Positions 33,547 to 41,974 are shown, numbered from the stretch's first letter. The stretch: 43,609 nt of DNA from Armatimonadota bacterium (GCA_026392115.1 JAPLCQ010000146.1:1-43609); one strand, 5' to 3'. Notes: generated from the sequence alone by a model not told the origin. Program-made: numbers and translations.

Positions 33547-34869
33547 CTACTCGCCCCAGAAGAGGCGCTTGTAGTAGTACGCGCCTCGCGGCTTGAAGTA
33601 CTCGTTGCCGAACGAGGCATTGTTCTGCGCCACGATGGTGTTCGCCACGCACGACCCGTGGAAGCCGAGGTTGTTCTGGATCTCCATGGCTCCGATCGGC
33701 GATCCGTTGACCTTGTTGTAGGCGTAGAGGCCCACGTTGCAGCTGAAGTTGTTCTGGCCGATGAGCGCCGCCTGTGTGCCGAAGTAGAAGGTAACAGGCT
33801 TGTTCACATCGTCGTCCGTGGTCTTGGTCCACGTCACATTGTTCTGGCCGGTCCAGCCGCCCGCGCCTCCGCTGGGTCCGAACCAGATGGTGATGGGGCC
33901 GTTCGAGTTGTCCAGCGTGACCGCCACCTTGTTCTGGAAGGTGGCAGAGGTCAGATAGTAGTTCGATCCTCCCGGCTTGCTGGGGAACCGAACGGTCTTG
34001 TTGTTATCCAGGTTCAGCGTGGTGGCAGGGCTGCCCGATGTGCCGTTGCGGACGATGTCGGTGTTGTCGTTGTGCGTTGCCAGATGGACCAGCCCCCCCG
34101 GAGCCGTCGCGCCGGCGTTCGGGAACAGCTTGAGAGCGATCTCATCCACGGTGGGCCAGTCCACGGGGTCCGGGTTCACGACCTTCGTGAAGCCGCAGTG
34201 GTTCTGGTGGGTCAGGGTCGCATTTGGGCCATTCAGGTCCAGCGTGCCATTGATGAACACCACGTTGTTCTGAATGGTGATCGAGCCATTGGTGCCGGCG
34301 TGGCCGGAGACGATCACGTTGTTCTGCGCGGTGAACGAGGTGATCGGGTAGAAGACGTAGTCGCCAGGCGGCGTCACCGTCGTCACGCCGTCGATCTCCG
34401 ATGGCGCCAGGACCTGGCCGGCCCTGAGGGTCACGGACCGGACGATCCCATCGGACCAGCCGAACGCCACGATGATCGCCGTCTTGCCCGGGCGCCCCAT
34501 CGTACCGACATAGTAACCTTCGTCCGAGCCGGCCGGATACGGAACGAGCGTGTAGGCGCCGGAGTCGACGCCGACCTTGAACTCGGACAGCGACGGCGCA
34601 ACCCCGCCGGCGTACTGATGCAGCGGCGGCAGGCACGCGTAGGCCGCGTCGCCAAACGTGAGCCTGCTGATATAAGCGTTCGCGCCGGCCTCGGCCACGT
34701 GCAGGGCGCGTTCGTAGTGAAGCTCCGTCGATGAGACCTTGAGCTCCCCAACCGTCTGGAGGAACGCAGAAGCCACAATGATCGTGAGGCAGGCCGAGAG
34801 CATGACTGCTGTCGCGAGGGCGAGGCCGCTCCGGCCACGACGCCCCATTGCCACGTCCGCGATGTCCAT
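33547..34869 (-). CDS. PilX-N-type surface protein with QNN motifs (paralogue 2)
   Basis: A protein of about 440 residues, strongly similar to paralogue 1 over its whole length, including the hydrophobic N-terminus (LALATAVMLSACLTIIVASA), the ELHYERALHVAEAGANAYIS helix, and the QNN motif set. Six motifs are exact (TAQNNVIV, TIQNNVVF, TGQNNVTW, IGQNNFSC, IQNNLGF, AQNNASF), and two have drifted (HQNHCGF, FQNKVAV). The C-terminus YKRLFWGE matches. The near identity of the last third points to a recent duplication or ongoing gene conversion. The start is uncertain between TTG 34875, ATG 34869 and ATG 34848; GGTGGG upstream favours the first two. The role is inferred as for paralogue 1. Confidence 0.78.
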   Translation of the reverse strand: MDIADVAMGRRGRSGLALATAVMLSACLTIIVASAFLQTVGELKVSSTELHYERALHVAEAGANAYISRLTFGDAAYACLPPLHQYAGGVAPSLSEFKVGVDSGAYTLVPYPAGSDEGYYVGTMGRPGKTAIIVAFGWSDGIVRSVTLRAGQVLAPSEIDGVTTVTPPGDYVFYPITSFTAQNNVIVSGHAGTNGSITIQNNVVFINGTLDLNGPNATLTHQNHCGFTKVVNPDPVDWPTVDEIALKLFPNAGATAPGGLVHLATHNDNTDIVRNGTSGSPATTLNLDNNKTVRFPSKPGGSNYYLTSATFQNKVAVTLDNSNGPITIWFGPSGGAGGWTGQNNVTWTKTTDDDVNKPVTFYFGTQAALIGQNNFSCNVGLYAYNKVNGSPIGAMEIQNNLGFHGSCVANTIVAQNNASFGNEYFKPRGAYYYKRLFWGE

Positions 34870-34906
34870 CGTCAACGTTTCCCACCTGCTGGGCGGCGCC
34901 CATGGC

Positions 34907-34930
34907 GCCTGACCGCGGATGCGGTCAGGC
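34907..34930. terminator. Perfect hairpin between PilX-like paralogues 3 and 2
   Basis: GCCTGACCGC (34907-34916) and GCGGTCAGGC (34921-34930) form a 10-base perfect stem with a GGAT loop, 37 bases beyond the stop of paralogue 3. No T run follows, so it may end, weaken or protect the upstream transcript rather than act as a full terminator. Confidence 0.5.
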
Positions 34931-34966
34931 AGATCGGTGTTTCCAGGGAATGGCGGCTCGGTCCGG

Positions 34967-36286
34967 TCACTCCGCCCAGAGGCTGACGCGGTAGACGCCG
35001 GTGCTGTCCGGCGTGAAGTAGGGCACGGTGAACTCGGCGTTGTTCTTCAAGGCGACATGGTTGGCCACGATAGACCCCGTGAAGCCGAGGTTGTTGTTCG
35101 CCTCGACGTACCCGATAGGCGCGCCGTCGTTTGTCTTGTCGTAGGAATAGAGACCCAGGTCGCCGGACACGTTGTTCTTGCCGGTCATCCCGCCTGTCGT
35201 GGCAATGTAGACGCGGCACCATCGGCTGATGTCGCCGGTGACCGTCTGCGTGATGCTGACGCCGTTTTTCGTGAACCAGCCGCCCGATCCGCAACGAGGC
35301 CCGATCCAGATGGTGACCGGTCCCAGCGCGTTGTCCAGCGTCACGGAGCCCATGTTCACGAAGCTGAGCTCCTCGAGGTAGTAGTTGGCGCCGCCGCTCT
35401 TGCCCGTGAAGGTCACGCTCTCACCGTTGCGGAGTACGAGCCGCGGACCGTAGCTCCCCGCCGCGCCGTTCACCCGGATCGACGCGTTGTCGTTGTGGAG
35501 CGCCAGGTAGTCGAGCCCGCCGGGCGCGGTTCCGCCCGAGGCCGGGAACTGCTTGAGGGCGATCGACGAGACCGTTGGCCAGAGCAGCGGGTCCGCAAAG
35601 GGCATTCGCGCGAACTGGTTGCCCAGGCCCATGACGACCGAGGCGTGCGGCCCGTTGAGCTCCAGGCCGCCGGTGATCACGTTGTTGTTCTGAACCACCA
35701 CCAGTCCGTTGGTGCCCACCTTGCCCGTGACCTGAAGGTTGTTCTGCAAGGTCAGGAGGGAGACGGCGTAGATGGCGTAGTCGCCGGGGAAGGTCAGCGC
35801 CGTCTCGCCGTCGATCGACGAGGGGGCGCGGGCCACATTGGCCGTGATGCGCGCGCTGCGCACCACGCCGTTCGACCATCCGTAGGCGACGATGATGCAC
35901 CGGGATCCGGGCCGTCCCAGGGTGCCGGCGAAGTAGCCCTGCTGGGAGCCCGACGGCACGCGGATCAGTTCATAGAGGCCGTTCTGCACGCCCTGCTTGA
36001 ACTCGGAGCACGTGGGGGCGATACCGTCCATGTACTGGTACAGGGGCGGCAGGTAGGCGTATCCGGCCGTGCCGAAGGTCAGTCGGCTCAGGTAGGCGTT
36101 GGCGCCAGCCTCGGCGAGCATGAGGGCCCGCTCATAGTCGCGCTCCGTCTTGGAGAGCCCCAACTGCGTCACGACCTGCAGCCCCGTGCCACCCATGAGC
36201 ATACAGAGGCAGAGGCTCAGGACGAGGACTACCACCAGGGCCAGCGCCCGGCATCGACGGACTCCGCGCGGCCTGCTCAGCGTCAT
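34967..36286 (-). CDS. PilX-N-type surface protein, diverged paralogue 3
   Basis: A protein of 439 residues. The N-terminus (ALALVVVLVLSLCLCMLMGG, then YERALMLAEAGANAYLSRL) and many shared blocks (PPLYQY, WPTVSSIALKQFP, TAPGGLDYLALHNDN, TIWIGP) show common origin with paralogues 1 and 2. The QNN positions are mostly changed here: LQNNLQV, VQNNNVI, GKNNVSG, ANNNLGF, KNNAEF and others, so Asn-Asn is kept while Gln is often replaced. The C-terminus is VYRVSLWAE. This divergence makes it useful for telling which residues of the repeat matter. GGGAGGG lies about six bases before the ATG. It follows the polysaccharide synthase gene after 124 bases on the same strand. Confidence 0.78.
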   Translation of the reverse strand: MTLSRPRGVRRCRALALVVVLVLSLCLCMLMGGTGLQVVTQLGLSKTERDYERALMLAEAGANAYLSRLTFGTAGYAYLPPLYQYMDGIAPTCSEFKQGVQNGLYELIRVPSGSQQGYFAGTLGRPGSRCIIVAYGWSNGVVRSARITANVARAPSSIDGETALTFPGDYAIYAVSLLTLQNNLQVTGKVGTNGLVVVQNNNVITGGLELNGPHASVVMGLGNQFARMPFADPLLWPTVSSIALKQFPASGGTAPGGLDYLALHNDNASIRVNGAAGSYGPRLVLRNGESVTFTGKSGGANYYLEELSFVNMGSVTLDNALGPVTIWIGPRCGSGGWFTKNGVSITQTVTGDISRWCRVYIATTGGMTGKNNVSGDLGLYSYDKTNDGAPIGYVEANNNLGFTGSIVANHVALKNNAEFTVPYFTPDSTGVYRVSLWAE

Positions 36287-36410
36287 AACAAGGCCCTCCC
36301 CACGAAGGCCCGGCAGCGGTATGGCCGACTGTGGCCGCCACGGGCGCTTCAGAACAGCAGAGGCCGGGGTCAGGACGGCTGATACATATTCGAGGGCGTG
36401 GCGGCCGTCG

Positions 36411-39400
36411 CTATGCCCGCATGCGAGCGGCGCCGCTTCGTGCCAGTTTGCCCCATCCCGGCCGCAGGCCCTGGGCTGCCGACCAGAGCGAGCGGAGCAT
36501 CACGTAGTACATGATCTGCCGGTAGAAGAAGCGCTGCACGAACAGGAGGGCCAGAGCCTTGCGGTCCTCCTTGTCGAACCCGAAGGCGATCCAGGCGCCG
36601 ATCAGCTCAACCAGGAAGAGGAGGGCATAGCCCGCCCCGAATGCCAGCGCCGCTCCCGCGGGGTCGCCGACCGGCTGCCCTTCGGTCAGGCGGCGGCCAA
36701 GCAACGACGGCAATGAGAGCGCGAGCCAGAGGAACACCTGCAAATCCACGATCGGAGCCAGGCTCTGGTTGGCCACCTGGAACAACCACATCGTCGGCAG
36801 TGCGAACCAGCCGAACGCGCCGTGCCGGCAGAGCGCCGACCGGTGCTTCCAGAGGCACTGCAGCGTGCCGTAGGACCAGCGGAACCGCTGCTTAAGAAAC
36901 GGGGCCAGGCGCTCGGGCGCCTCGGTATGGGCCCGGGCGCGGGTATCCGCATCGATGCTCCACCCGGCCCGGCGGATGCGCCACGTCAGGTCCATGTCCT
37001 CGGCCAGCGTATCGGACGTGTAGCCGCCTGCCTGCCGCACCGCCTCGATGCGCCACATCCCGATGGCGCCGGGCACCACGGTGACGGCGTTGAGGAGCGC
37101 GTACGCCCGGCGATCCAGGTTCTGGCTACTGATGTACTCCACGGACTGCGCCTGCGCCAGGAACGAGTTACGGTTTCCGACCTTCACATTGCCCGCGACC
37201 GCCCCGACCTTGGGGTCCTCGAAGTGGCCGGCCAGCGTGGAGATCGCGGACGGATCGAGCAGCGTGTCGGCGTCGATGCAGAAGGCGAGCGGCCCGCCCG
37301 CCTGCGCCAGGGCGCGGTTCAGCGCCGCGGCCTTGCCGGCGTTCTCCTGGCGGACCAACCGAACGCGGGGATCGGCCCCAAACGCGGCCAGGACGACCTC
37401 GGAAGTGCGGTCCGTGGAGCCGTCGTCCACCACGATCACTTCCAGCGCTCGATAGTCCGAAGCGAGCACGCTGGCGATGGTCCCCGCGACCGTCTTCTCC
37501 TCGTTGAACGCGGCTATCAGGACGCTCACAAGAGGGCCGGGTTCGCGAAGCGGCGGCGGCAGCGGCCTATGGGCTCCCACGCACGCGAGGACGGTGGTCA
37601 CCACGACGCGGGCCACGCCGAGGATCACGCCGCCGCCGAAAGCCAGCATCAGGACCCAGAGGAAGTCATAGTACGCCCGGAAGACGACCTCGTCCAGCAT
37701 CACGACGGCGCGTTGCCTGGCCGAGAGCAGGGGCATGGCCTGCTCTTGCGTCAGGCCCGCAAGGCTGGAGGAGGTGACGAACCGGTAGCCGGCCCGCCGC
37801 AGCTGCGGCACGGCCAGCGCCAGCGCCGCGACGGTGCGGCTCCGATCCCCCCCGCCGTCATGCAGGAGCACCGAGTTGCCCTGCCCCTTCAGGACGCCCT
37901 GCACCATGCGCCGCGCGATGTCCTCTGCGCTGCGGCCGTGCGCCACGTCCCAGTCCAGGGGATCGATGGCCTCGCCGACAACGACGTAGCCGAGCTTGGA
38001 GGCGATCTCCAACGGTCGCACTTCGTCGGCGGTATCGGGGTTGGCGTCCGCGTTGTAGGGGGGCCGGAACAGGATGGTTGAGCGCCGCAGAACGCTCTCG
38101 ATGGCGCGCTGACAGGCGTTCAGCTCCAGTTCGATGCGCGTATCGCTCACGGTGCCGAGGTTCGGGTGCAGGTAGGTGTGGCTGCCCACGTCGTGCCCTT
38201 CGCGGGACATCCGACGAACGAGGTCGGGCCACTTCTCCACAGACTCGCCCACGACGAAGAACGATGCCGGCGCCTTCAGCCGCTTGAGCTCGTCGAGGAT
38301 GGCGCCGGTGTAGCGCTCGCTGGGGCCGTCGTCGAATGTCAGCGCCACGACACCGGGCCGGTACCCGCGATGCTGCACGACGAAGGTCGACGGGAAGGCG
38401 TGGTACTGCTGATCCACGATGAGGCCCGTAGCCGGGTCCTGCGTGGTGGTGCGTCGCCCGGTCTTGGGGGCAAGCTCCACGCGCACGATCTCGCCGCGGC
38501 CCGTGTTATCCACATCGCCCGGAAACGCCACGCGGGAGAGGTCGGGATGCAACGGCGTGGGCGGCCAATTCTGCGGCCGGGCGAAGTCCCAGATTCCCGG
38601 GTCCTCGGAGCCCATGGCCCATATGGCGACGCCCCGGCATCCCGCCTGCCGGGCCAGCTGCCACGAGTTGAACGCCGATGCCGCGTCCAGCATCCAGACC
38701 TCGTGCTGTCGTCCGGCGTCGTCGGCATACTCGAACGTGCTTTGGAGCGCCGCCGCATCGAAGTCGATCACCGTCTCCGGCGCCTCGTCCGGACGGTTGT
38801 CCGAAGCGCGCAACAGGCCGTCGTGGAACGTGAGCGGCTCCGCGCCCGCCTTGCCGGAGACCCAGTCGTAGGCGTAGTTGCCCACGCCGATCACCAGCTT
38901 GTTGGGATCGATCCGGCGAACGGCGCCGCGGATCGTGCTTGCCACCCATCGGACCGGCGCGATGGGGCCCGCCGTGCCGGTGTCGTCGTGGAAGTCATAG
39001 GCCATCAGGACGATCAGGTCGCAGCTGCCCAGAAGCGGACCCATCACAGCCGCGGACGACGGCTCCACGTTCACCGCCAGGCCGAGGCCGGCCGGATGCA
39101 GCACAGATGCGAAGCGCCTGAGCAGGCCGGCGTAGAGCGGCTCGCCCCCGACGGGAAGCTGCTCAAGGTCGACGTTGAGGCCCTGCAAGCCCCGTGCCTT
39201 GAGCCATCCCCTGAGCCGCTCCGCGAGGCGCGTCTGCAGCGCCTCGTCGTGCAACAGCCGAGCGATGCGATCCGTCCGGAACTTGCCGCCCTCCGCGTTG
39301 CTCAACACCGGCCAGACGGCCACGGCGTGCTGCCGCGCGATGGCGGTGAAGGAGGCGTTTCGCGGGTTGACCTCCGGATCGGCATCGGAGTCGTCGATCC

Positions 39401-39812
39401 CGTCACCGGCCGGCGTCATGCGCAGCCAGACCGGGAAGATATGCGTCAGCGAAGGGGCGTGCCTGCGGAACGACGGCACAGCCATGTCTTCCCACGGCTC
39501 GAAGTAGGCCGCCACAACCGGCGCGCCCGCCCCCGCGGGCCTGCCGACCGGCCGATGCGATGCGGCGGCGGCGGACACTACGCGCTCACGGTGGCGCGCC
39601 AACTCGAAGCCGGGCAACGAGCGCCTGACGTGCAGGAGGGCGCCGCCCAGCCGCCTCGGCTGGTCCCAGAGGCGCCCACCGGACATCGCGGGGACGAAGA
39701 GCACGCTGAGCAGGAAGAGGGCGGCGGAAGCCGATAGGATGGCGCCGGATGCGGCAAGCGTCTGCTTCAGCCGCACCGCGCGCCGTCCCGAAGGATCATG
39801 GAACACCGACAC
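36411..39812 (-). CDS. Trifunctional GH18-like / NodB deacetylase / GT2 glycosyltransferase fusion
   Basis: A protein of 1133 residues starting with GTG. A membrane segment lies near 18-42. Residues about 97-415 are a GH18-type barrel with catalytic GLNVDLEQLP (Asp215, Glu217) and LMAYDFHDD. Residues about 485-690 are a NodB polysaccharide deacetylase: TFDDG at 492-496, metal-binding His545 and His549 in SHTYLHP, RPPY at 583-586 and LLHDGG near 649. After a membrane segment (about 715-745), a processive GT2 domain from 760 has DDGSTD, DAD at 846-848, EDMD at 937-940 and QRFRW at 974-978, then C-terminal membrane helices. It can be read as a single machine that polymerises (probably GlcNAc), deacetylates and cuts a polysaccharide, as PgaC and PgaB do separately. 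Confidence 0.93.
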   Translation of the reverse strand: MSVFHDPSGRRAVRLKQTLAASGAILSASAALFLLSVLFVPAMSGGRLWDQPRRLGGALLHVRRSLPGFELARHRERVVSAAAASHRPVGRPAGAGAPVVAAYFEPWEDMAVPSFRRHAPSLTHIFPVWLRMTPAGDGIDDSDADPEVNPRNASFTAIARQHAVAVWPVLSNAEGGKFRTDRIARLLHDEALQTRLAERLRGWLKARGLQGLNVDLEQLPVGGEPLYAGLLRRFASVLHPAGLGLAVNVEPSSAAVMGPLLGSCDLIVLMAYDFHDDTGTAGPIAPVRWVASTIRGAVRRIDPNKLVIGVGNYAYDWVSGKAGAEPLTFHDGLLRASDNRPDEAPETVIDFDAAALQSTFEYADDAGRQHEVWMLDAASAFNSWQLARQAGCRGVAIWAMGSEDPGIWDFARPQNWPPTPLHPDLSRVAFPGDVDNTGRGEIVRVELAPKTGRRTTTQDPATGLIVDQQYHAFPSTFVVQHRGYRPGVVALTFDDGPSERYTGAILDELKRLKAPASFFVVGESVEKWPDLVRRMSREGHDVGSHTYLHPNLGTVSDTRIELELNACQRAIESVLRRSTILFRPPYNADANPDTADEVRPLEIASKLGYVVVGEAIDPLDWDVAHGRSAEDIARRMVQGVLKGQGNSVLLHDGGGDRSRTVAALALAVPQLRRAGYRFVTSSSLAGLTQEQAMPLLSARQRAVVMLDEVVFRAYYDFLWVLMLAFGGGVILGVARVVVTTVLACVGAHRPLPPPLREPGPLVSVLIAAFNEEKTVAGTIASVLASDYRALEVIVVDDGSTDRTSEVVLAAFGADPRVRLVRQENAGKAAALNRALAQAGGPLAFCIDADTLLDPSAISTLAGHFEDPKVGAVAGNVKVGNRNSFLAQAQSVEYISSQNLDRRAYALLNAVTVVPGAIGMWRIEAVRQAGGYTSDTLAEDMDLTWRIRRAGWSIDADTRARAHTEAPERLAPFLKQRFRWSYGTLQCLWKHRSALCRHGAFGWFALPTMWLFQVANQSLAPIVDLQVFLWLALSLPSLLGRRLTEGQPVGDPAGAALAFGAGYALLFLVELIGAWIAFGFDKEDRKALALLFVQRFFYRQIMYYVMLRSLWSAAQGLRPGWGKLARSGAARMRA

Positions 39813-39862
39813 TTGCCGCCACCCCTTTCACCGACACGCCGGCCTGTGGGCCGCTGACGCTC

Positions 39863-41146
39863 TTACTGAGCGTAATACCGCAGTAGCGGCGCCTCCGCCG
39901 TCCAGAGCTCCTCGAACAAGGCACGGATCTGGTCCAGCGAGAGGGTAGCCCGGGTCAGCGGGTCCATGGCGCAGGCGTGGAAGGCCGCCTCCTTGTCCTT
40001 GTCGAGGAAGGCCCGCACCGCCAGCTCCTGGACCGCCACGTTGGAGGCGTTGAGATGCGCCAGTTGCGCGGGAAGCGGTCCCGGACATGTGGCGTGGACC
40101 CCGGCCCCATCGACGAGGCACGGCACTTCCACGCAGCACCCGGCGGGCAGGTTCGGGATGAGGCCCGTGTTCATGACGTTGCCGTTGAACTCGTACGGGC
40201 CGCCGGAAACCACCGCCTCGATGATTCGGCTGGCGTACTCATTACTGGGTGTCAGGGCAGGAATCTCGACCTCGTCGGGCGCCTCCAGCCACTGCCGGCC
40301 TCCCCCGCCAGTCTCTTCCACGACGCGCTCCGTGAGCTGGTAGTGCGTCATCAGGTCGGCGTTGCGGCGGAAGTAGGGGTGGTACTCCGAGCAGTGCGTG
40401 CTGCTCTCGGTCACGAAGTAGCCGAAGTGCCGGAACATCTCGAACCGGATGCGGTCCTTGGCCACCGTGTCCGGGTCGTCCAGCTTGGCTCGAAGGGCGG
40501 GATAGAGGTCCTCGCCCAGGTGCGTCAGCTTGAGGAACCAGGCCTGGTGGTTGATGCCCGCCACATGGTATCGGACCTCCTCGTACGGCACGCCGAGGTA
40601 GCGGCTCAACTCGCCCGCGGTGCCCTGCACGCTGTGGCAGAGTCCGACGTTGCGGATGGAGCTGGCCGCGGAGTGCGCCCAGGTGAGCATACACATGGGG
40701 TTGGTGTAGTTGAGCATGAGCGCGCGCGGGCAGAGCTCCTCCATGTCCAGGCAGACGCCCACCTGGATCGGCGCGGTGCGGAGGAAGCGGAAGACGCCGC
40801 CCACCCCGATGGTGTCGGCGATGCTCTGGCTGAGCCCGTAGCGGTTCGGAATGTTGGTCTCGACGTTGGCCGGGAAACCGTGGTACGCCGGGCCGCCGGC
40901 GGAGATGCTGGTGATCACGAAGTCCGCGCCGGCCAGCGCGCCGCGGCGGTCCAGGTGGCCTTCGACCGTAGCTGGCAGGCCGTGTGTCTCGATCACCCGC
41001 TCGACGTAGCGCTTGGCGTTGGTCAGCTTGCGCTCGTCGATATCGCACAAGGCGATGCAAGCGGCGCGGAGGCTCGGTTGTGAGAGGATGTCCCTGGAGA
41101 GCGTGGCGCCGAACCCGCTGCCCGCCCCGATGATCGCGATGCGCAT
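39863..41146 (-). CDS. GH4 family glycosidase (alpha-galactosidase/galacturonidase type)
   Basis: A protein of 427 residues. The NAD-binding Rossmann start IAIIGAGSGFGATLSRDIL is followed by GH4 hallmarks: CDIDERKL, NYTNPM at 146-151, GLCHSVQG with Cys170 and GINHQAW with Asn199 and His200, where the Cys and His hold the Mn ion. GH4 enzymes use an oxidation-elimination route with NAD and Mn and do not need a classical acid pair. The absence of the phosphate-binding signature of 6-phospho-glucosidases cannot be judged safely here, but the CHSVQG form resembles MelA-type alpha-galactosidases and galacturonidases. AGGGGG lies six bases before the ATG at 41146. It is divergent from the peptide-modification locus. 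Confidence 0.93.
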   Translation of the reverse strand: MRIAIIGAGSGFGATLSRDILSQPSLRAACIALCDIDERKLTNAKRYVERVIETHGLPATVEGHLDRRGALAGADFVITSISAGGPAYHGFPANVETNIPNRYGLSQSIADTIGVGGVFRFLRTAPIQVGVCLDMEELCPRALMLNYTNPMCMLTWAHSAASSIRNVGLCHSVQGTAGELSRYLGVPYEEVRYHVAGINHQAWFLKLTHLGEDLYPALRAKLDDPDTVAKDRIRFEMFRHFGYFVTESSTHCSEYHPYFRRNADLMTHYQLTERVVEETGGGGRQWLEAPDEVEIPALTPSNEYASRIIEAVVSGGPYEFNGNVMNTGLIPNLPAGCCVEVPCLVDGAGVHATCPGPLPAQLAHLNASNVAVQELAVRAFLDKDKEAAFHACAMDPLTRATLSLDQIRALFEELWTAEAPLLRYYAQ

Positions 41147-41322
41147 CGTAGTCCCCCTTGGAAGTGCGTGATGGCCGAAGATTACCAGAGCCGCCGAGCG
41201 CGCCGACGTCCGCTCCGCGCCCTGAACCACAAATCCGGCGGCACACGGCATTGGACGGGAACGATCCGGACCCGGTAGGCGTCTGTACCAGTACACGTCG
41301 TGACGCTTCGGACGGACAACGT

Positions 41323-41341
41323 TTGGCCTTTGCGCGGCCAA
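41323..41341. promoter_or_regulatory. Inverted repeat directly upstream of the -35 box, possible operator
   Basis: TTGGCC (41323-41328) and GGCCAA (41336-41341) are perfect inverted half-sites spaced by seven bases, ending two bases before the -35 hexamer. The geometry suits binding of a dimeric regulator. A second short inverted pair, TGACG and CGTCA, flanks the likely transcription start at about 41371-41390. No regulator gene is seen in the window. Confidence 0.45.
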
Positions 41342-41343
41342 CA

Positions 41344-41371
41344 TTGACTAGACGGGCGTTGGCGGTATAAT
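41344..41371 (+). promoter_or_regulatory. Sigma70-type promoter of the peptide-modification locus
   Basis: TTGACT at 41344-41349 and TATAAT at 41366-41371 are separated by 16 bases. This is the clearest housekeeping-type promoter in the window and lies about 100 bases before the precursor-peptide start, giving a leader of about 95 bases. Confidence 0.75.
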
Positions 41372-41473
41372 GACGGCTGAGTATACGTCATCCGGCGCTC
41401 AGTCACGCCGACCGTCGTGTGGCGGCGCGTGTTTGTGGCTGCGAGCGCTCGCACTTCAGGGGGAATCTTGAAC

Positions 41474-41620
41474 ATGAATGCACAGAACACCCAGACGAAG
41501 CTTCCGTACGAGAAGCCGTCGGCTACGCTGCTTGAGCTCAAGCCCGAAGAGCGCCTGATGGCCTGCGGCAAGCTCAAGGGCGGACCCGGTAGCTGCGGCT
41601 TCACTCCCAAGCTCAGCTGA
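41474..41620 (+). CDS. Putative RiPP precursor peptide with YEKP leader motif and two core Cys
   Basis: A 48-residue peptide starting at ATG 41474, with AGGGGGA about nine bases upstream. The leader half contains LPYEKPSATLLEL at 10-22; the YxxP element is the type of motif bound by PqqD-like recognition domains (as YxxPxL in lasso peptides). After the acidic KPEE come the likely core residues: LMACGKLKGG, then PGSCGFTPKLS, with Cys31 and Cys41 and several Gly. The Cys pair could be the site of radical thioether or other crosslinks. Evidence is its size, position just ahead of a PqqD-like gene and a radical SAM/SPASM gene, and the strong promoter. A frame extending up to 41417 exists but would ignore the ribosome site. 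No second precursor is seen. Confidence 0.75.
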   Translation: MNAQNTQTKLPYEKPSATLLELKPEERLMACGKLKGGPGSCGFTPKLS

Positions 41621-41642
41621 TCTCCTACAACCAACCGATTCG

Positions 41643-41678
41643 CAACCGCGTGCGCCACTGATGTGGGGTGCGCGGTTG
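41643..41678 (+). terminator. Strong hairpin between precursor and modification genes, likely attenuator
   Basis: CAACCGCG plus TGCGCCAC (41643-41658) pairs with GTGGGGTG plus CGCGGTTG (41663-41678): a 16-position stem with one mismatch and two wobble pairs around a TGAT loop. It is followed by an AT-rich stretch (TTATCGTATAGCTT). Placed 22 bases after the precursor stop and 14 before the PqqD start, it should end most transcripts after the peptide gene, keeping peptide levels above enzyme levels. Confidence 0.7.
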
Positions 41679-41692
41679 TTATCGTATAGCTT

Positions 41693-41974
41693 ATGATCCG
41701 CAAAGACGGTTTCGTAGTTCGCGACGTCGGCGGCTCCGCGGTCATCGTGCCGACCGGAGCGCGCGTCCTTGACCTGAACGGCCTGGTCGTGCTGAACGAC
41801 ACAGGCCGTCTGGTTTGGGATGCCCTCTCCGCTGAACGCTCTGAGGACGAACTCGTTCAGTGCCTGACTGATAGGTACGATGTCTCGCCGGACCAGGCCC
41901 GCGCCGATGTCGATGAACTGCTGCAGCAGTTTGCGGATCTGGGAATCATCCAATATGCAGGGCAGCCGATCTGA
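41693..41974 (+). CDS. PqqD-family peptide recognition protein (RRE)
   Basis: A 93-residue protein of PqqD type. The N-terminal strands (MIRKDGFVVRDVGGSAVIVP) lead to the family signature VLDLNGLVVLNDTGRLVWDAL, split as VLDLNGLVVLND and TGRLVWDAL, followed by two helices with LVQCLTDRYDVSPDQARADV and a C-terminal LLQQFADLGII. PqqD proteins bind the leader of a precursor peptide and present it to the partner radical SAM enzyme. It has no clear Shine-Dalgarno site, fitting low expression. The radical SAM gene overlaps its end. The true PQQ pathway is unlikely because no pqqA-, pqqB- or pqqC-like gene is present. Confidence 0.9.
   Translation: MIRKDGFVVRDVGGSAVIVPTGARVLDLNGLVVLNDTGRLVWDALSAERSEDELVQCLTDRYDVSPDQARADVDELLQQFADLGIIQYAGQPI

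Noticed and set aside
33310-34734. A plus-strand frame of 474 codons across PilX-like paralogue 2
   Set aside because: It runs antisense to a well-supported paralogue and shows only low-complexity Val/Arg/Gly/His composition.
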